Shown: positions 55,412 to 64,000 of the stretch, in pieces | How positions within the stretch are numbered: position 1 is the stretch's first letter | Layout of the letters: each line of letters starts with the position of its first letter | NCBI RefSeq assembly: GCF_003129465.1 | Contig: NZ_QFFF01000001.1 | Location: 186,001 to 250,000, forward strand | Reading direction: 5' to 3' | Length of the DNA: 64,000 bases | Source of the DNA: Sphingosinicella humi | Lineage (GTDB): Bacteria > Pseudomonadota > Alphaproteobacteria > Sphingomonadales > Sphingomonadaceae | Notes under the pieces: generated by a model | What the model was told of the DNA's origin: nothing | The model's database searches: none | Seen by the model: the letters and a program-made list of their open reading frames with translations, nothing else | Made by a program: the position numbers and the translations under genes

Positions 55412-56212
55412 ATGAAGAAAAGCTCGCTCGCCGCCATGCTCCTCGCCCTTTCCGCCTGCTCGGGAGAATCGGGGCCTTCTCCCTCCCCTGCCGCCGACGA
55501 AGCGCAGCCGCCGACCGATGCCGCCCCCGTCGCCCCACCCGCGGTCAAGGCCAAGGCCAGGGCGGTGGAGGAAAAGAATGAGCTCCTCGAGTTCACCTAT
55601 GGCTGGCCCGGCGAGGCGGCGGCGATTCCTGGCCTGAACGCGCGCCTGGAATCGGAGCTTGAACGTGATCGGGCCGAGGCGCTGGGCATGGCGCGCGAGG
55701 ATAGGGCAGCCCGGCCGCCGGAGGCCCCGTTTCACGGCCATTATTTGGCAAAGGAGTGGAAGAGCTACGGCGACACGCCCCACCTCCTCTCCCTGGCGGC
55801 GCAGGTCGCCACCTTCACGGGCGGCGCCCACGGCAACACCCTGTTCGACTCCATCTTGTGGGATCGGACCCTCGGCCGCGCCATCAAGCCGGCGGACCTC
55901 TTCACCGACCCCGCGGTTGCATTTGCAACGATCAGCGGCGCCTATTGCGCCGCACTCGATCGAGAGCGTGTCGAGAAACGCCAGGAGCCGCTGCCGCTGG
56001 AAGGCGAAGACTGGCTGATCGGCTGTCCATCCCTGGCGCAACAGGCGATCGTGCCGGTCGACGGCGATGGGGACAGCCGCTTCGAGCTCCTAAGAGTGCT
56101 GATTCCGCCTTATGAAGCCGGCCCCTATGTCGAAGGGACCTATGAAGTGGATGTGCCGGTGACGGACCCGGTGCGAGGCCTGATCAAGCCGGACTATCGG
56201 ACTGTGTTCTAG
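55412..56212 (+). CDS. DUF3298/DUF4163-type lipoprotein
   Basis: Encodes 266 residues: a signal peptide ending in the lipobox ALSAC, a Pro/Ala-rich linker (PSPSPAADEAQPPTDAAPVA), and a globular domain with FTGGAHGNTLFDSILWDRT and IKPADLFTD. The GGAHGN..W pattern is typical of DUF3298/RsiV-like proteins, some of which bind lysozyme or glycans. Envelope-located; function unknown. Divergent from the ATP synthase operon. Confidence 0.82.
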   Translation: MKKSSLAAMLLALSACSGESGPSPSPAADEAQPPTDAAPVAPPAVKAKARAVEEKNELLEFTYGWPGEAAAIPGLNARLESELERDRAEALGMAREDRAARPPEAPFHGHYLAKEWKSYGDTPHLLSLAAQVATFTGGAHGNTLFDSILWDRTLGRAIKPADLFTDPAVAFATISGAYCAALDRERVEKRQEPLPLEGEDWLIGCPSLAQQAIVPVDGDGDSRFELLRVLIPPYEAGPYVEGTYEVDVPVTDPVRGLIKPDYRTVF

Positions 56213-56249
56213 GGCTATTCCTCCCCATCGCTATGCGACGGGAAGGATA

Positions 56250-56648
56250 TCAGGCGCAATAGCCGGGCAGCGTGATCGTCTGGCCCGCCTCGCGCTGGCG
56301 CCAGACGCCGTCGGGAAGGCGGTAATATTGCCCCGGCTCGACCTTGCTGGCGAACAGCTGACAGGCCGTCGCGGCGGCGACTTCCTCGATCTTCGCATTC
56401 CGCTTGGCGGCGAGGTCGGTGTAATAGGCGCGGCGCTTGATGTTGATCGCGTCGACCTGGGCGCGCAGGCCCGCATCGGCCGAGCCGACGATGCCGAGAT
56501 AGCCGTCGGCCTGCTCGCCGACCTTGCCGGTGGCGCGCAACTGCGCCGAATTGTCGGCCTGCATCATCGCATAGGCAACGCCCGTGCCGCCAACGATGGC
56601 GGCGAGGCCGATGCCGGCGGCGAGGATCATCTTCAGTCGGCGGCTCAT
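56250..56648 (-). CDS. ydbL: YdbL-type periplasmic protein (DUF1318)
   Basis: Encodes 132 residues: a signal peptide (ILAAGIGLAAIVGGTGVAYA) and a DUF1318 domain with GKVGEQADGYLGIV, VDAINIKRRAYYTDLAAKRN and YYRLPDGVWRQ. In E. coli YdbL assists the YdbH-YnbE intermembrane bridge. It is the third gene of this operon and overlaps ynbE by 1 nt (TGATG). Confidence 0.88.
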   Translation of the reverse strand: MSRRLKMILAAGIGLAAIVGGTGVAYAMMQADNSAQLRATGKVGEQADGYLGIVGSADAGLRAQVDAINIKRRAYYTDLAAKRNAKIEEVAAATACQLFASKVEPGQYYRLPDGVWRQREAGQTITLPGYCA

Positions 56649-56827
56649 CAAAACACTCCCGGATTCTCTTGTATGAGATCGCGTACATCCTGTTGGAGAC
56701 GCACGACAACCTCTTGTCGGATATTGATGTTGAGGTTGATCTCGATCGGCTTGTCCGGCGCGCTTACCTGGACGCATCCGCCCAGTCCGGCCAGGGAAGC
56801 GGCAAACAACCATTTCCCGAGCCCCAT
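56648..56827 (-). CDS. ynbE: YnbE-type small lipoprotein
   Basis: Encodes 59 residues: a signal peptide with lipobox GLGGC, then VQVSAPDKPIEINLNINIRQ and VVVRLQQDVRDLIQENPGVF, the YnbE signature. In E. coli it forms an outer-membrane beta-stack continuing YdbH. An alternative start at 56878 would overlap the ydbH stop as ATGA and add 17 residues to the signal peptide; the shorter form looks more like a lipoprotein precursor. Confidence 0.85.
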   Translation of the reverse strand: MGLGKWLFAASLAGLGGCVQVSAPDKPIEINLNINIRQEVVVRLQQDVRDLIQENPGVF

Positions 56828-56874
56828 CGCACCCGGCCTCGCCTGGAGACCCTCTCTCGTCAATATCGGCACTG

Positions 56875-59800
56875 TCATTGCACAGTCTCGCTTTCTTCAG
56901 GCTGAACGGTGGTTTCGGTGGGAAGCTCCTGCAGGAGCTCCGGCAGGACCGGCTGGATCAGCAGGCTCGGGTCCTCCAGGGAGCGCGCGGTGGCGATCAG
57001 CGAGCGGAAGGGGCCCCGGATGGTGATGTTGAATTCGAACGGGATCTTCGCCAGCTGCCCGACGATCATCCCGGCAATGCCGCCGAGCGGCTCGGCGTTG
57101 GTGGCGATGCCGTCCAGCTCGATCTCAGTCAGGAACTCGCCGGCGAGCTCGCCGTCCAGCTCGATGATCAAGCGGTCGTAGCGAAGCGACTTCAGCGCGT
57201 CGAAGGCGAGCTTGCCATAGGCGCCCAGATCCTGGTCGCTGACCGCGCCGATATAGGAGAGGGTGCCGCCCGCCGGTCGCGCTTCGAGGCGCCCCCCGAC
57301 GATGCGGCCGCCGCGCTCGTCGAAGACCATCGGCACGATCCCATCGAAGATGCCGGTGGCGGCGATGTTGGAAAATTCCATCATCTCCACGAACCGGGCG
57401 GCATCGAGCCCGGCGACGCGGAAAGTAAGATTCTTGGGCGCCGGCTTGCTGAAGTCGAGGATCGTCTCCTCCAGGGTCAGCTCGCCGCCGGCGAAGGGCC
57501 ACCGCGCCCCTTCGACCCGGACGCGCAGGTCGGGCAGCAGCTGATAGCGGATGACGCCGTCGAACACGTCGATGCCGGTGCGGATGAGATCGACCTCGGC
57601 CACCTGCCCCGGCGCGGAGACGAGCCCGAGCAGATCAGTGAAGTTGATCGTCGTGCTGAGTCCTTCGACCGGGCCGAAAGTGGCGGCGAGATCCATGTCC
57701 CTCGTGGAGAAGCTGCCGCTGCTCGTCACCCCTTGCGCGTTCCAGGCGATCTCCCCCCGGCCCGTCACGGTTCCGTTGACCAAGGCAACGATGCCGGCGG
57801 TGAGGCGCGTGAGCTCGTCCGGCTGATAATCCGGGCCGAAGGTGATGCCGGGAACGTCGAGCACCGCCTGGCCGCCCCCCGTTTCGAGCGAATGGCTTAT
57901 GTCGGCTTGAGTGATGCGCGTGCCCGTTTCCGGATCGAGCAGCCATCCATTGGCGTCGATCAGGCTGTCGATCAGGGTCAGGTGAAAATCCCTGGTGACG
58001 AGCGGATAGAATCGCGCCGGGTCCTGCTCGTCGGCGACGGTCATCGAAGCATCGAGCGTGAGATCGCCGCCGAGCAGGCTCCAGTCGCCACTGGCGGCGC
58101 TGAGCAGCAGGGGGACGTTGGCGATCTTGCCCGAACCGCTGGAGAAGGTGCCGACCACCCCGCCGCCCGTGAAGCGGCCCGAAAGCTCGCCGAGATCGAG
58201 GCGGTGAACGGACTCGCCGGTCCCGAGCCGGACGGCGGCTTTGGCGGTGGTGAAGCCGGGCTCGGCCAGGCCGAATCGCAGGCGATCGGCGGTGAGGGCG
58301 ATGGGCGATCCGCCGAGCTGGCCGGCGAGCCGAAGCGCGCGGATGTCGGCGCCGCCCTGGACGCTCCCGCCGGGCGTTTTCCAGACAAGCGCGCGGCCGC
58401 TTGGGCAGAGCGGCAGCCGCGTGGCACCGAGTTGCAGGCCGGCCACCTGGAGAGACCGAAAGGCCACGGGCACGCAGCTCTCGCCAAAGGCGAAGCCGCC
58501 GCTGCCGAATCGGCCGGCGATGGGAACCAGCAGGTCGGTGACGCGGCCATCGCCGATCGGCCCGCTGACGAGGGCCCGCGTTTGAACCTCGGTCGCGCCT
58601 CCGTCGCCGGCGGTGAAGCGGATCGGGGCTAGGCGCAGGCTGGCCTCGCCAACGCGCATCGGCTGGACCTGGGCGACCCCGCTCAGCGGCTGGCCGGCGC
58701 GCGGCTGGCTGAGGCTGGCGCGGGCGGTCGGGAAGCCGCCCCCCGCCAAGGCGACATTGCCGTCCAACCGCGCCATCCCGGCGGGCCAATAATAGGTGAG
58801 ACCGTCACCGGCGCCGCCCAGGGCGAGCCGGGCACCGCTGCTACTGACGGCGTTCAACCGGCCGATACGGACGGCACCGCCGGACCGGCCGTTGACGAGG
58901 CGGAGCGCAGCCTTGGCGTTGACGCCTGTCACCGCCCGCTCGACCGCGCCCGCCAGCGCGTCGCCGATCGGCTCCAGCGGAGTGCCGCCCGTCGAGGAGA
59001 GTGCGGAGACGATCGGCGCCACCAGCGGCGCGCCCCCAACGATATTCTCCGCGGCCGCGTCTCCCACGAGCGACAGCCGATTGTCCTTGGCCGCGTAGGC
59101 ATAGCGCCCATCGAAGGTCGTTCGGCCGGTTCCCACTCCGTTCATCGCCGTATCGGCCACGGCCAGGGTGATATCGCCCCGCGTGAGATTGCCGTCGCCC
59201 CGAAAGCCGAGCGAACCCACCAGGCCCGAGACCTGGTTGCCACCCAGGCTCAGCCGCGCCAGGCGGACGGCGCCCTTGCCGTCCCACTCGTGCACATCCT
59301 CGGCGAAATTCGCGTCGAGAAGCAGGATCGGGTCGATCGCTTCTACATCGTCCTTATCGCAGACCACCCTCTCCGCCCGCACAGGCCCCTCGACGCTGGG
59401 ACGATGGTCGTCGACGGCGACCTTCAGATAGGCGCGGGGATTGCCGATCGCGCAGCCGGAGACGAGCAGGGAAGAGGACGCCGCCGCCGCCTTGCCCGCG
59501 AAGCCGTCGGCGAGATTGCCTCTCCCCTCCAGCGCCACGCCAAGGCGACCGAGCGGGGTGGTGAGGCCGATCGCTGCGTCGGCCAGATCGACGTTGAGGT
59601 CGGGCAGCGCGAACGGCTTGCCCGTAGGCGGTGGCAGCAACCGATCGACGCTGCCGAAAGTGAGCTTGCCGTCGACGACTGCGCCATAGAGCCGCACGCC
59701 GCGCGCGACGATCAGGCTCACCTCAGGGCCGAGCAGCGTGTGCCGGATCCTCAGCTCCGCGAAGCGGGCGGTAAGATCCGGGTCCCCCGGATCGCCGATG

Positions 59801-60027
59801 ACGAGATTTTCGACCTGCTGGCGCGTGAAGCCGATCCGCTTCACCTCATAGCTGCCCTGGACCCCGCGCCGGGCCAGCTCACGATCGATGAAGTCCTCGG
59901 CGATCTGCCGCCGCTGCGTCCAGACAATCAGGATGATGAGCAGGATGAGGAGCAGGAATCCGACGAGAACGAGCTGCCATCGTGGCCTTCTCCGCCGGAC
60001 TTCTTCCTCTTCGATCTCTTCCGTCAC
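56875..60027 (-). CDS. ydbH: YdbH/AsmA-like intermembrane phospholipid transport protein
   Basis: Encodes 1050 residues: one N-terminal membrane helix (WQLVLVGFLLLILLIILIVW), then a long beta-rich, repetitive body (about 60-1000) typical of AsmA-like repeating beta-groove proteins, with the YdbH domain near GIFDGIVPMVFDERGGRIVG and VKSLRYDRL-like end; a Pro/Glu/Val-rich tail follows. In E. coli YdbH, TamB and YhdP carry phospholipid to the outer membrane, partly redundantly. It heads the ydbH-ynbE-ydbL operon. About 170 residues longer than E. coli YdbH (879). Confidence 0.92.
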   Translation of the reverse strand: MTEEIEEEEVRRRRPRWQLVLVGFLLLILLIILIVWTQRRQIAEDFIDRELARRGVQGSYEVKRIGFTRQQVENLVIGDPGDPDLTARFAELRIRHTLLGPEVSLIVARGVRLYGAVVDGKLTFGSVDRLLPPPTGKPFALPDLNVDLADAAIGLTTPLGRLGVALEGRGNLADGFAGKAAAASSSLLVSGCAIGNPRAYLKVAVDDHRPSVEGPVRAERVVCDKDDVEAIDPILLLDANFAEDVHEWDGKGAVRLARLSLGGNQVSGLVGSLGFRGDGNLTRGDITLAVADTAMNGVGTGRTTFDGRYAYAAKDNRLSLVGDAAAENIVGGAPLVAPIVSALSSTGGTPLEPIGDALAGAVERAVTGVNAKAALRLVNGRSGGAVRIGRLNAVSSSGARLALGGAGDGLTYYWPAGMARLDGNVALAGGGFPTARASLSQPRAGQPLSGVAQVQPMRVGEASLRLAPIRFTAGDGGATEVQTRALVSGPIGDGRVTDLLVPIAGRFGSGGFAFGESCVPVAFRSLQVAGLQLGATRLPLCPSGRALVWKTPGGSVQGGADIRALRLAGQLGGSPIALTADRLRFGLAEPGFTTAKAAVRLGTGESVHRLDLGELSGRFTGGGVVGTFSSGSGKIANVPLLLSAASGDWSLLGGDLTLDASMTVADEQDPARFYPLVTRDFHLTLIDSLIDANGWLLDPETGTRITQADISHSLETGGGQAVLDVPGITFGPDYQPDELTRLTAGIVALVNGTVTGRGEIAWNAQGVTSSGSFSTRDMDLAATFGPVEGLSTTINFTDLLGLVSAPGQVAEVDLIRTGIDVFDGVIRYQLLPDLRVRVEGARWPFAGGELTLEETILDFSKPAPKNLTFRVAGLDAARFVEMMEFSNIAATGIFDGIVPMVFDERGGRIVGGRLEARPAGGTLSYIGAVSDQDLGAYGKLAFDALKSLRYDRLIIELDGELAGEFLTEIELDGIATNAEPLGGIAGMIVGQLAKIPFEFNITIRGPFRSLIATARSLEDPSLLIQPVLPELLQELPTETTVQPEESETVQ

Positions 60028-60201
60028 GCGGTATGCCTCAGCGGACGGATGCAGCGGCCGCCGCGGTCATATTCGGGAACCATCGTGCCTTAACCTCCGT
60101 CCCCCAAGAGCGTTCCGCACCCGTCACTGTTCGACGATCTAGCGCCGCTGTTTGCCTAAGAACAGGATCAAGCTTAATCCAGACTGATGGGGGAGCATCC
60201 G

Positions 60202-60870
60202 ATGGATGGAAGCGGCCACCGCGCCAGGTTGCGCCGGCGCCTGTTCGAAGGCGGCCCGGATGCGCTGCTGGACCATGAGCTGGCCGAATATCTGCTCGCC
60301 CTCGCCTTGCCGCGCCGCGACACGAAGGATCTCGCCAAGCGGCTGATCGCCGACTTCGGCGGCTTCGGCGCGCTGTTGTCGGCGGACGGAGAGGCGATCA
60401 TGCGGCTGGGCGGAGTCAGCGAAGGCACGGCCGCGGCGATCAAGATCGCCCAGGCCGCCGCCCTGCGCCTGCTCGAAAGCCAGGTGAAGGAACGGCCGGT
60501 GCTCGGCTCCTGGCAGGCGCTGCTCGACTATCTCCACGCCGACATGGCCCATTACCCGGTGGAGCGCGTGCGAGTCCTCTATCTCAACGCGCGCAATATG
60601 CTGATCCGCAACGAGCCGGTGTCGGAAGGGTCGGTGGACGAAGCGGCGGTCTATGTTCGCGAGATCATCCGCCGCGCGCTCGAATATCAGGCGACGGCGC
60701 TGATCCTGGTCCACAACCATCCGAGCGGCGACCCCGAGCCGAGCCAGCAGGATATCCGCCTCACCCGCGACATCATCGATGCCGGGCGGCATCTCAAGAT
60801 TACCGTCCACGATCACGTCATCATCGGCGCCAAGGGTCATAGCAGCCTGAGGGCGATGGGGTTGATCTAG
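60202..60870 (+). CDS. radC: RadC/JAB-domain protein
   Basis: Encodes 222 residues: a UPF0758 HhH-like N-terminus (LLDHELAEYLLALALPRRDT) and a JAMM metalloprotease-like domain with LVHNHPSGDPEPSQQDI and the upstream Glu in NEPVSEGSVDEA. The original RadC repair role was withdrawn; function is still uncertain. Start 60202 (MDGSGHRAR) is preferred over 60187 as GGGGAG sits about 7 nt before it. Confidence 0.9.
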   Translation: MDGSGHRARLRRRLFEGGPDALLDHELAEYLLALALPRRDTKDLAKRLIADFGGFGALLSADGEAIMRLGGVSEGTAAAIKIAQAAALRLLESQVKERPVLGSWQALLDYLHADMAHYPVERVRVLYLNARNMLIRNEPVSEGSVDEAAVYVREIIRRALEYQATALILVHNHPSGDPEPSQQDIRLTRDIIDAGRHLKITVHDHVIIGAKGHSSLRAMGLI

Positions 60871-60956
60871 GGGTCGCGTCTTCTCGCGAGGCGCCCGCGA
60901 TTGATGCCCCCGCATGGCCCTGCTATCGGACCGCAACTCCAAGCACAGGACACACC

Positions 60957-62267
60957 ATGATCCCCCGTTATTCGAGGCCTCAGATGGCAAGCATCTGGGA
61001 GCCGGAAGCCAAATTCCGCATCTGGTTCGAGATCGAGGCCCACGCGCTCGACAAGATGGCCGAGCTGGGGGTGGTACCCAAGGAGTCCGCCAAGGCCGTC
61101 TGGGATTGGTGGGCGACCAACCCGCCGATCGACGTCGCCCGCATCGACGAGGTCGAGGCGGTGGTGAAGCACGACGTCATCGCCTTCCTAACCTGGGTGG
61201 CGGAGGGCGTGGGAGCGGAAGCCCGCTTCCTTCACCAGGGCATGACCAGTTCGGACGTGCTCGACACCTGCCTCGCCGTCCAGCTGAAGCGCTCGGCGGA
61301 CCTGCTCATCGACGATCTCGACCAGCTTCTCGAGGTGCTGAAGCGCCGCGCCATCGAGCATAAGCTCACGCCCACGATCGGCCGCAGCCACGGCATCCAT
61401 GCCGAGCCCGTCACCTTCGGCCTGAAGCTCGCCCAAGCCTATGCCGAGTTCGCCCGCAACCGCGCCCGCCTCGTCGCCGCGCGCGACGATGTCGCGACCT
61501 GCGCCATTTCCGGCGCGGTCGGCACCTTCGCCAATATCGACCCCAAGGTCGAAGCCCATGTGGCCGAAAAGATGGGCCTCGCCATCGAGCCGGTCTCGAC
61601 CCAAGTCATCCCGCGCGACCGGCACGCCATGTTCTTCGCGACCCTCGGCGTCATCGCCTCCTCGATCGAGCGGCTGGCGACGGAAATCCGCCATCTGCAG
61701 CGCACCGAAGTGCTGGAGGCGGAGGAATATTTCTCGCCCGGCCAGAAGGGCTCGTCGGCCATGCCGCACAAGCGCAATCCGGTGCTGACCGAGAACCTCA
61801 CCGGCCTCGCCCGCGTGGTCCGCGGCTATGTGACGCCGGCGCTGGAGAATGTCGCCCTCTGGCACGAGCGCGACATCAGCCACTCATCGGTGGAACGCTA
61901 TATCGGGCCCGATGCCACTGTGACGCTCGATTTCGCGCTCGCCCGGCTGACCGGCGTCATGGACAAGCTCCTCGTCTATCCCGAGCGGATGCAGAAGAAT
62001 CTCGACCGGATGGGCGGCCTCGTCCACTCCCAGCGCGTCCTCCTCGCCCTCACCCAGGCCGGCGCCAGCCGCGAGGACGCCTATCGCCTCGTCCAGCGCA
62101 ACGCGATGAAGGTGTGGGAGTCGGACGGCGAGCTTTCGCTGATGGAACTGCTCAAGGGCGATCCCGAAGTCTCCGCGCTCCTATCGGCGGAGGAGATCGA
62201 GGAGCGATTCGACCTCGGCTATCATTTCAAGTACGTCGACTCGATCTTCGAGCGGGTATTCGGCTGA
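60957..62267 (+). CDS. purB: Adenylosuccinate lyase
   Basis: Encodes 436 residues of the fumarase/aspartase superfamily: MIPRYSRPQMASIWEPEAKF, TIGRSHGIHAEPVTFGLK (catalytic His region), and signature GSSAMPHKRNPVLTENLTG with the mobile-loop serine. It catalyses two steps of purine synthesis (SAICAR to AICAR; adenylosuccinate to AMP). Alone on the plus strand, convergent with dnaJ. Confidence 0.97.
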   Translation: MIPRYSRPQMASIWEPEAKFRIWFEIEAHALDKMAELGVVPKESAKAVWDWWATNPPIDVARIDEVEAVVKHDVIAFLTWVAEGVGAEARFLHQGMTSSDVLDTCLAVQLKRSADLLIDDLDQLLEVLKRRAIEHKLTPTIGRSHGIHAEPVTFGLKLAQAYAEFARNRARLVAARDDVATCAISGAVGTFANIDPKVEAHVAEKMGLAIEPVSTQVIPRDRHAMFFATLGVIASSIERLATEIRHLQRTEVLEAEEYFSPGQKGSSAMPHKRNPVLTENLTGLARVVRGYVTPALENVALWHERDISHSSVERYIGPDATVTLDFALARLTGVMDKLLVYPERMQKNLDRMGGLVHSQRVLLALTQAGASREDAYRLVQRNAMKVWESDGELSLMELLKGDPEVSALLSAEEIEERFDLGYHFKYVDSIFERVFG

Positions 62268-62276
62268 ACTTTCCCT

Positions 62277-62299
62277 CCCCCTGAGCGGACCTCAGGGGG
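62277..62299. terminator. Hairpin between purB and dnaJ
   Basis: CCCCCTGAG (62277-62285) and CTCAGGGGG (62291-62299) form a perfect 9-bp stem with a CGGAC loop. It follows the purB stop by 9 nt and precedes the convergent dnaJ stop by 7 nt. There is no U-run on the purB side, so it may act bidirectionally or simply protect the 3' ends. Confidence 0.7.
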
Positions 62300-62306
62300 A
62301 CGATGA

Positions 62307-63431
62307 TCAGCCGGTCACTTCCTCCCAGAAGCCCTTGATCTTCTTGAAGAAGCTGGAGCTTTCCGGGCATTCTTCGCCGGTCTCGGTGGCGCGGAACTCT
62401 TCCAGCAGTTCCTTCTGACGCGCGGAGAGGCGCGTCGGCGTCTCCACCTCGACCTGGATGACCATGTCGCCATGGCCGCGGCCGTTGAGGACCGGCATGC
62501 CGGCGCCGCGCTGGCGGATCTGCTTGCCGGACTGGATGCCGGCGGGAATCCTGATCTCGTGCCGGGTGCGGTCGAGGCCTGGCACCTCGATCACGCCGCC
62601 GAGCGCCGCCGTGGTGAAGCTCACCGGGCACCTTGCGAACAGGGTCGTTCCCTCACGCTGGAACAGCGGATGACGGGCGACATGGACGAAGATGTAGAGG
62701 TCGCCCGCGGGGCCGCCGCGAACGCCCGCCTCGCCTTCGCCGGAGAGACGGATGCGCGTGCCTTCGTCGACCCCGGCCGGAACGCGGACCTGGAGCATCT
62801 TGCGCTTTTCGACGCGCCCCTCGCCCCGGCAGCTCGGGCAGGGATCGGCGATGACTTCGCCGACGCCCCGACAGCTGGGACAGGTGCGCTCGACCACGAA
62901 AAAGCCTTGTGACGCCCGAACCTGGCCGCGGCCGCCGCACATCTGGCAAGTGCGCGCCGACGTGCCCGGCTTGGCGCCGCTGCCGCCGCAAGGCTCGCAG
63001 GCCGCGGTGCTGTCGACCTGAAGCTCTACTTCCTTGCCGCTGAACGCATCCTCCAGCGTGATCTCGAGATCGTAGCGCAAGTCCGATCCGCGCAGCACAT
63101 TGCCGCGACGGTCGGCGTGGGCGCCGTTCATGAACTCGCCGAAGATGTTCTCGAAAATGTCGGAGAAGCTGCCGAAGTCCTGCGCCGCGCCGCCGAAGCC
63201 GCCATTCTGGAAGGCGGCCTTGCCGAAGCGATCATAGGCGGCCCGCTTCTGTGGGTCCTTCAGGCAGTCATAGGCTTCGGTGATGGCCTTGAACTTGGCC
63301 TCCGAGTCCCGGCAGCCGCCGTTGCGGTCCGGATGGCACTCCATCGCGAGCCGGCGATAGGCGGACTTAATCGTCTTCTCGTCCGCGTCGCGCGAGACCT
63401 GGAGCAACTCGTAATAGTCGGTGTCAAGCAT
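62307..63431 (-). CDS. dnaJ: Chaperone DnaJ (Hsp40 type I)
   Basis: Encodes 374 residues: J domain with HPD (AMECHPDRN, residues 32-36), Gly/Phe region (FQNGGFGGAAQDFGS), four CxxCxGxG zinc repeats (CEPCGGSG, CQMCGGRG, CPSCRGVG, CPSCRGEG), and C-terminal substrate domains (VRVPAGVDEGTRIRLSG). It delivers substrates to DnaK and stimulates its ATPase. Downstream of dnaK, the usual pairing. Confidence 0.97.
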   Translation of the reverse strand: MLDTDYYELLQVSRDADEKTIKSAYRRLAMECHPDRNGGCRDSEAKFKAITEAYDCLKDPQKRAAYDRFGKAAFQNGGFGGAAQDFGSFSDIFENIFGEFMNGAHADRRGNVLRGSDLRYDLEITLEDAFSGKEVELQVDSTAACEPCGGSGAKPGTSARTCQMCGGRGQVRASQGFFVVERTCPSCRGVGEVIADPCPSCRGEGRVEKRKMLQVRVPAGVDEGTRIRLSGEGEAGVRGGPAGDLYIFVHVARHPLFQREGTTLFARCPVSFTTAALGGVIEVPGLDRTRHEIRIPAGIQSGKQIRQRGAGMPVLNGRGHGDMVIQVEVETPTRLSARQKELLEEFRATETGEECPESSSFFKKIKGFWEEVTG

Positions 63432-63454
63432 GGCCCGCCCACAAACACCACGGA

Positions 63455-63548
63455 GTTACCCCGGCGCGAGCCGGGGCCCAAGAACACGGGTTCATCGAAT
63501 AATCTCTTTCATCGGTGTTCCTAGGCTCCGGCTTTCGCCGGAATGACC
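63455..63548. repeat. Palindromic repeat, CCGGCGAAAGCCGG family, copy 3, between dnaK and dnaJ
   Basis: GTTACCCCGGCGCGAGCCGG plus GGCCCAAGAACAC and the inverse GTGTTCCTAGGCTCCGGCTTTCGCCGGAATGAC form arms around about 30 nt. It fills the space between the dnaK stop and dnaJ start, where it may reduce or stabilise the dnaJ part of the message. Confidence 0.8.
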
Positions 63549-63556
63549 CCATCGGT

Positions 63557-64000
63557 TCAGCCCTTCTTTTCGTCGTCGACCTCGGAGAATTCGGCATCGA
63601 CGACTTCCTCGTCGTTGCCGGCCTCGCCGCCCTCGGCGGCGCCCGCTTCCGGAGACGCTGCGGCGGCTTGCTCCTTCTCGTAGATGGCCTGGCCGAGCTT
63701 CATCGCGACCTGAGCGAGCGCCTGCGCCTTCTCGGTCATCGCGTCGACATCGCCGCCTTCGACGGCCTTCTTGGCATCGTCGACGGCCGACTGGATCTCG
63801 CCCTTCAGGGCGTCGTCGATCTTGTCGCCATGCTCTTCGAGCTGACGCTCGGTGGTGTGGATGAGGCTCTCGGCATTGTTCTTGGCCTCGGCCGCGGCGC
63901 GCCGCTTCTTGTCCTCCTCGGCGAACTGCTCGGCATCCTGGACCATCTTCTCGATGTCGGAATCGCTGAGCCCGCCTGACGCCTGGATGCGGATCTGCTG
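63557..64000 (-). CDS. dnaK: Chaperone DnaK (Hsp70), C-terminal part (cut by window edge)
   Basis: The last 147 residues: end of the substrate-binding domain (QQIRIQASGGLSDSDIEKMV) and the helical lid (DAEQFAEEDKKRRAAAEAKN, ESLIHTTERQLEEHGDKI, KAQALAQVAMKLGQAIYEKE), then the disordered tail ending VVDAEFSEVDDEKKG, with the EVD motif that contacts co-chaperones. Most of the protein, including the ATPase domain, is beyond the window. dnaK-dnaJ is a heat-shock operon in alphaproteobacteria. Confidence 0.96.
   Translation of the reverse strand, partial: QQIRIQASGGLSDSDIEKMVQDAEQFAEEDKKRRAAAEAKNNAESLIHTTERQLEEHGDKIDDALKGEIQSAVDDAKKAVEGGDVDAMTEKAQALAQVAMKLGQAIYEKEQAAAASPEAGAAEGGEAGNDEEVVDAEFSEVDDEKKG

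Noticed and set aside
56878-58632. A 584-codon plus-strand open frame opposite ydbH
   Set aside because: Antisense shadow of the long AsmA-like gene; Glu/Arg/Ala-rich with no motifs.

Overview
The window is one contiguous, GC-rich stretch of alphaproteobacterial chromosome. Gene content and style point to Sphingomonadales: many TonB-dependent receptors, a separate F0 ATP synthase operon with paired b and b' subunits, dense ATGA/TGATG gene overlaps, and many short palindromic repeats of types I associate with sphingomonads. Taxonomy is inferred from gene content only. No prophage, intact IS element or CRISPR array was seen.

Layout. 1-3.5 kb: the end of dapB, an APC amino-acid permease, a class I aminotransferase and nth, all on + with 4-nt overlaps; the nth stop codon lies inside a tRNA-Arg(CCG) gene. 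3.5-10.1 kb: a TonB-dependent receptor, a GntR/FCD regulator and an exported S9 peptidase. The receptor and peptidase promoters share a 14-bp operator-like motif, so this looks like a small peptide-uptake regulon. 10.4-11.3 kb: a truncated siderophore-type TonB receptor and a junction region. 11.3-15.7 kb: a minus-strand operon of amidohydrolase, M19-like dipeptidase, BASS transporter and ornithine cyclodeaminase-like protein. 16-20 kb: a methionine-branch operon of an ACT-less aspartokinase-homoserine dehydrogenase fusion, a MetX-like acyltransferase and a cystathionine gamma-synthase-type enzyme. 20-25 kb: a DAO-type flavoprotein, a class A PBP, small membrane proteins and an AI-2E-family transporter.

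25-32 kb: an AceE/transketolase-like E1 protein beside the branched-chain 2-oxoacid dehydrogenase genes E1alpha, E1beta and E2. 32.6-34.7 kb: a phage-shock operon (small exported peptide, pspA, pspB, pspC) behind a sigma-54-like promoter. 35.6-40.4 kb: an aryl-CoA ligase, SDR and anthraniloyl/salicylyl-CoA monooxygenase-reductase operon. 40.4-45.2 kb: a MacAB-TolC-type efflux operon. 45.4-52.5 kb: M24 peptidase, glucokinase, nadC, pirin, uvrC and an exported protein with DxDxDGxxD calcium-loop-like repeats. 52.6-55.2 kb: atpI-atpB-atpE-atpF'-atpF. 55.4-60.0 kb: a DUF3298-type lipoprotein and the ydbH-ynbE-ydbL phospholipid-transport operon. 60.2-64 kb: radC, purB, dnaJ and the end of dnaK.

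The most unusual signals are two copies of one palindromic repeat inserted in frame inside coding sequences: the E2 linker and an early loop of the SDR. Further palindromes sit in gene gaps, and one provides the stop codon of glk. Also notable are the shared operator of the GntR regulon, the ACT-less aspartokinase-homoserine dehydrogenase fusion, the M19-like protein lacking part of its usual metal site, an N-terminally extended PspA, and the nth-tRNA overlap.
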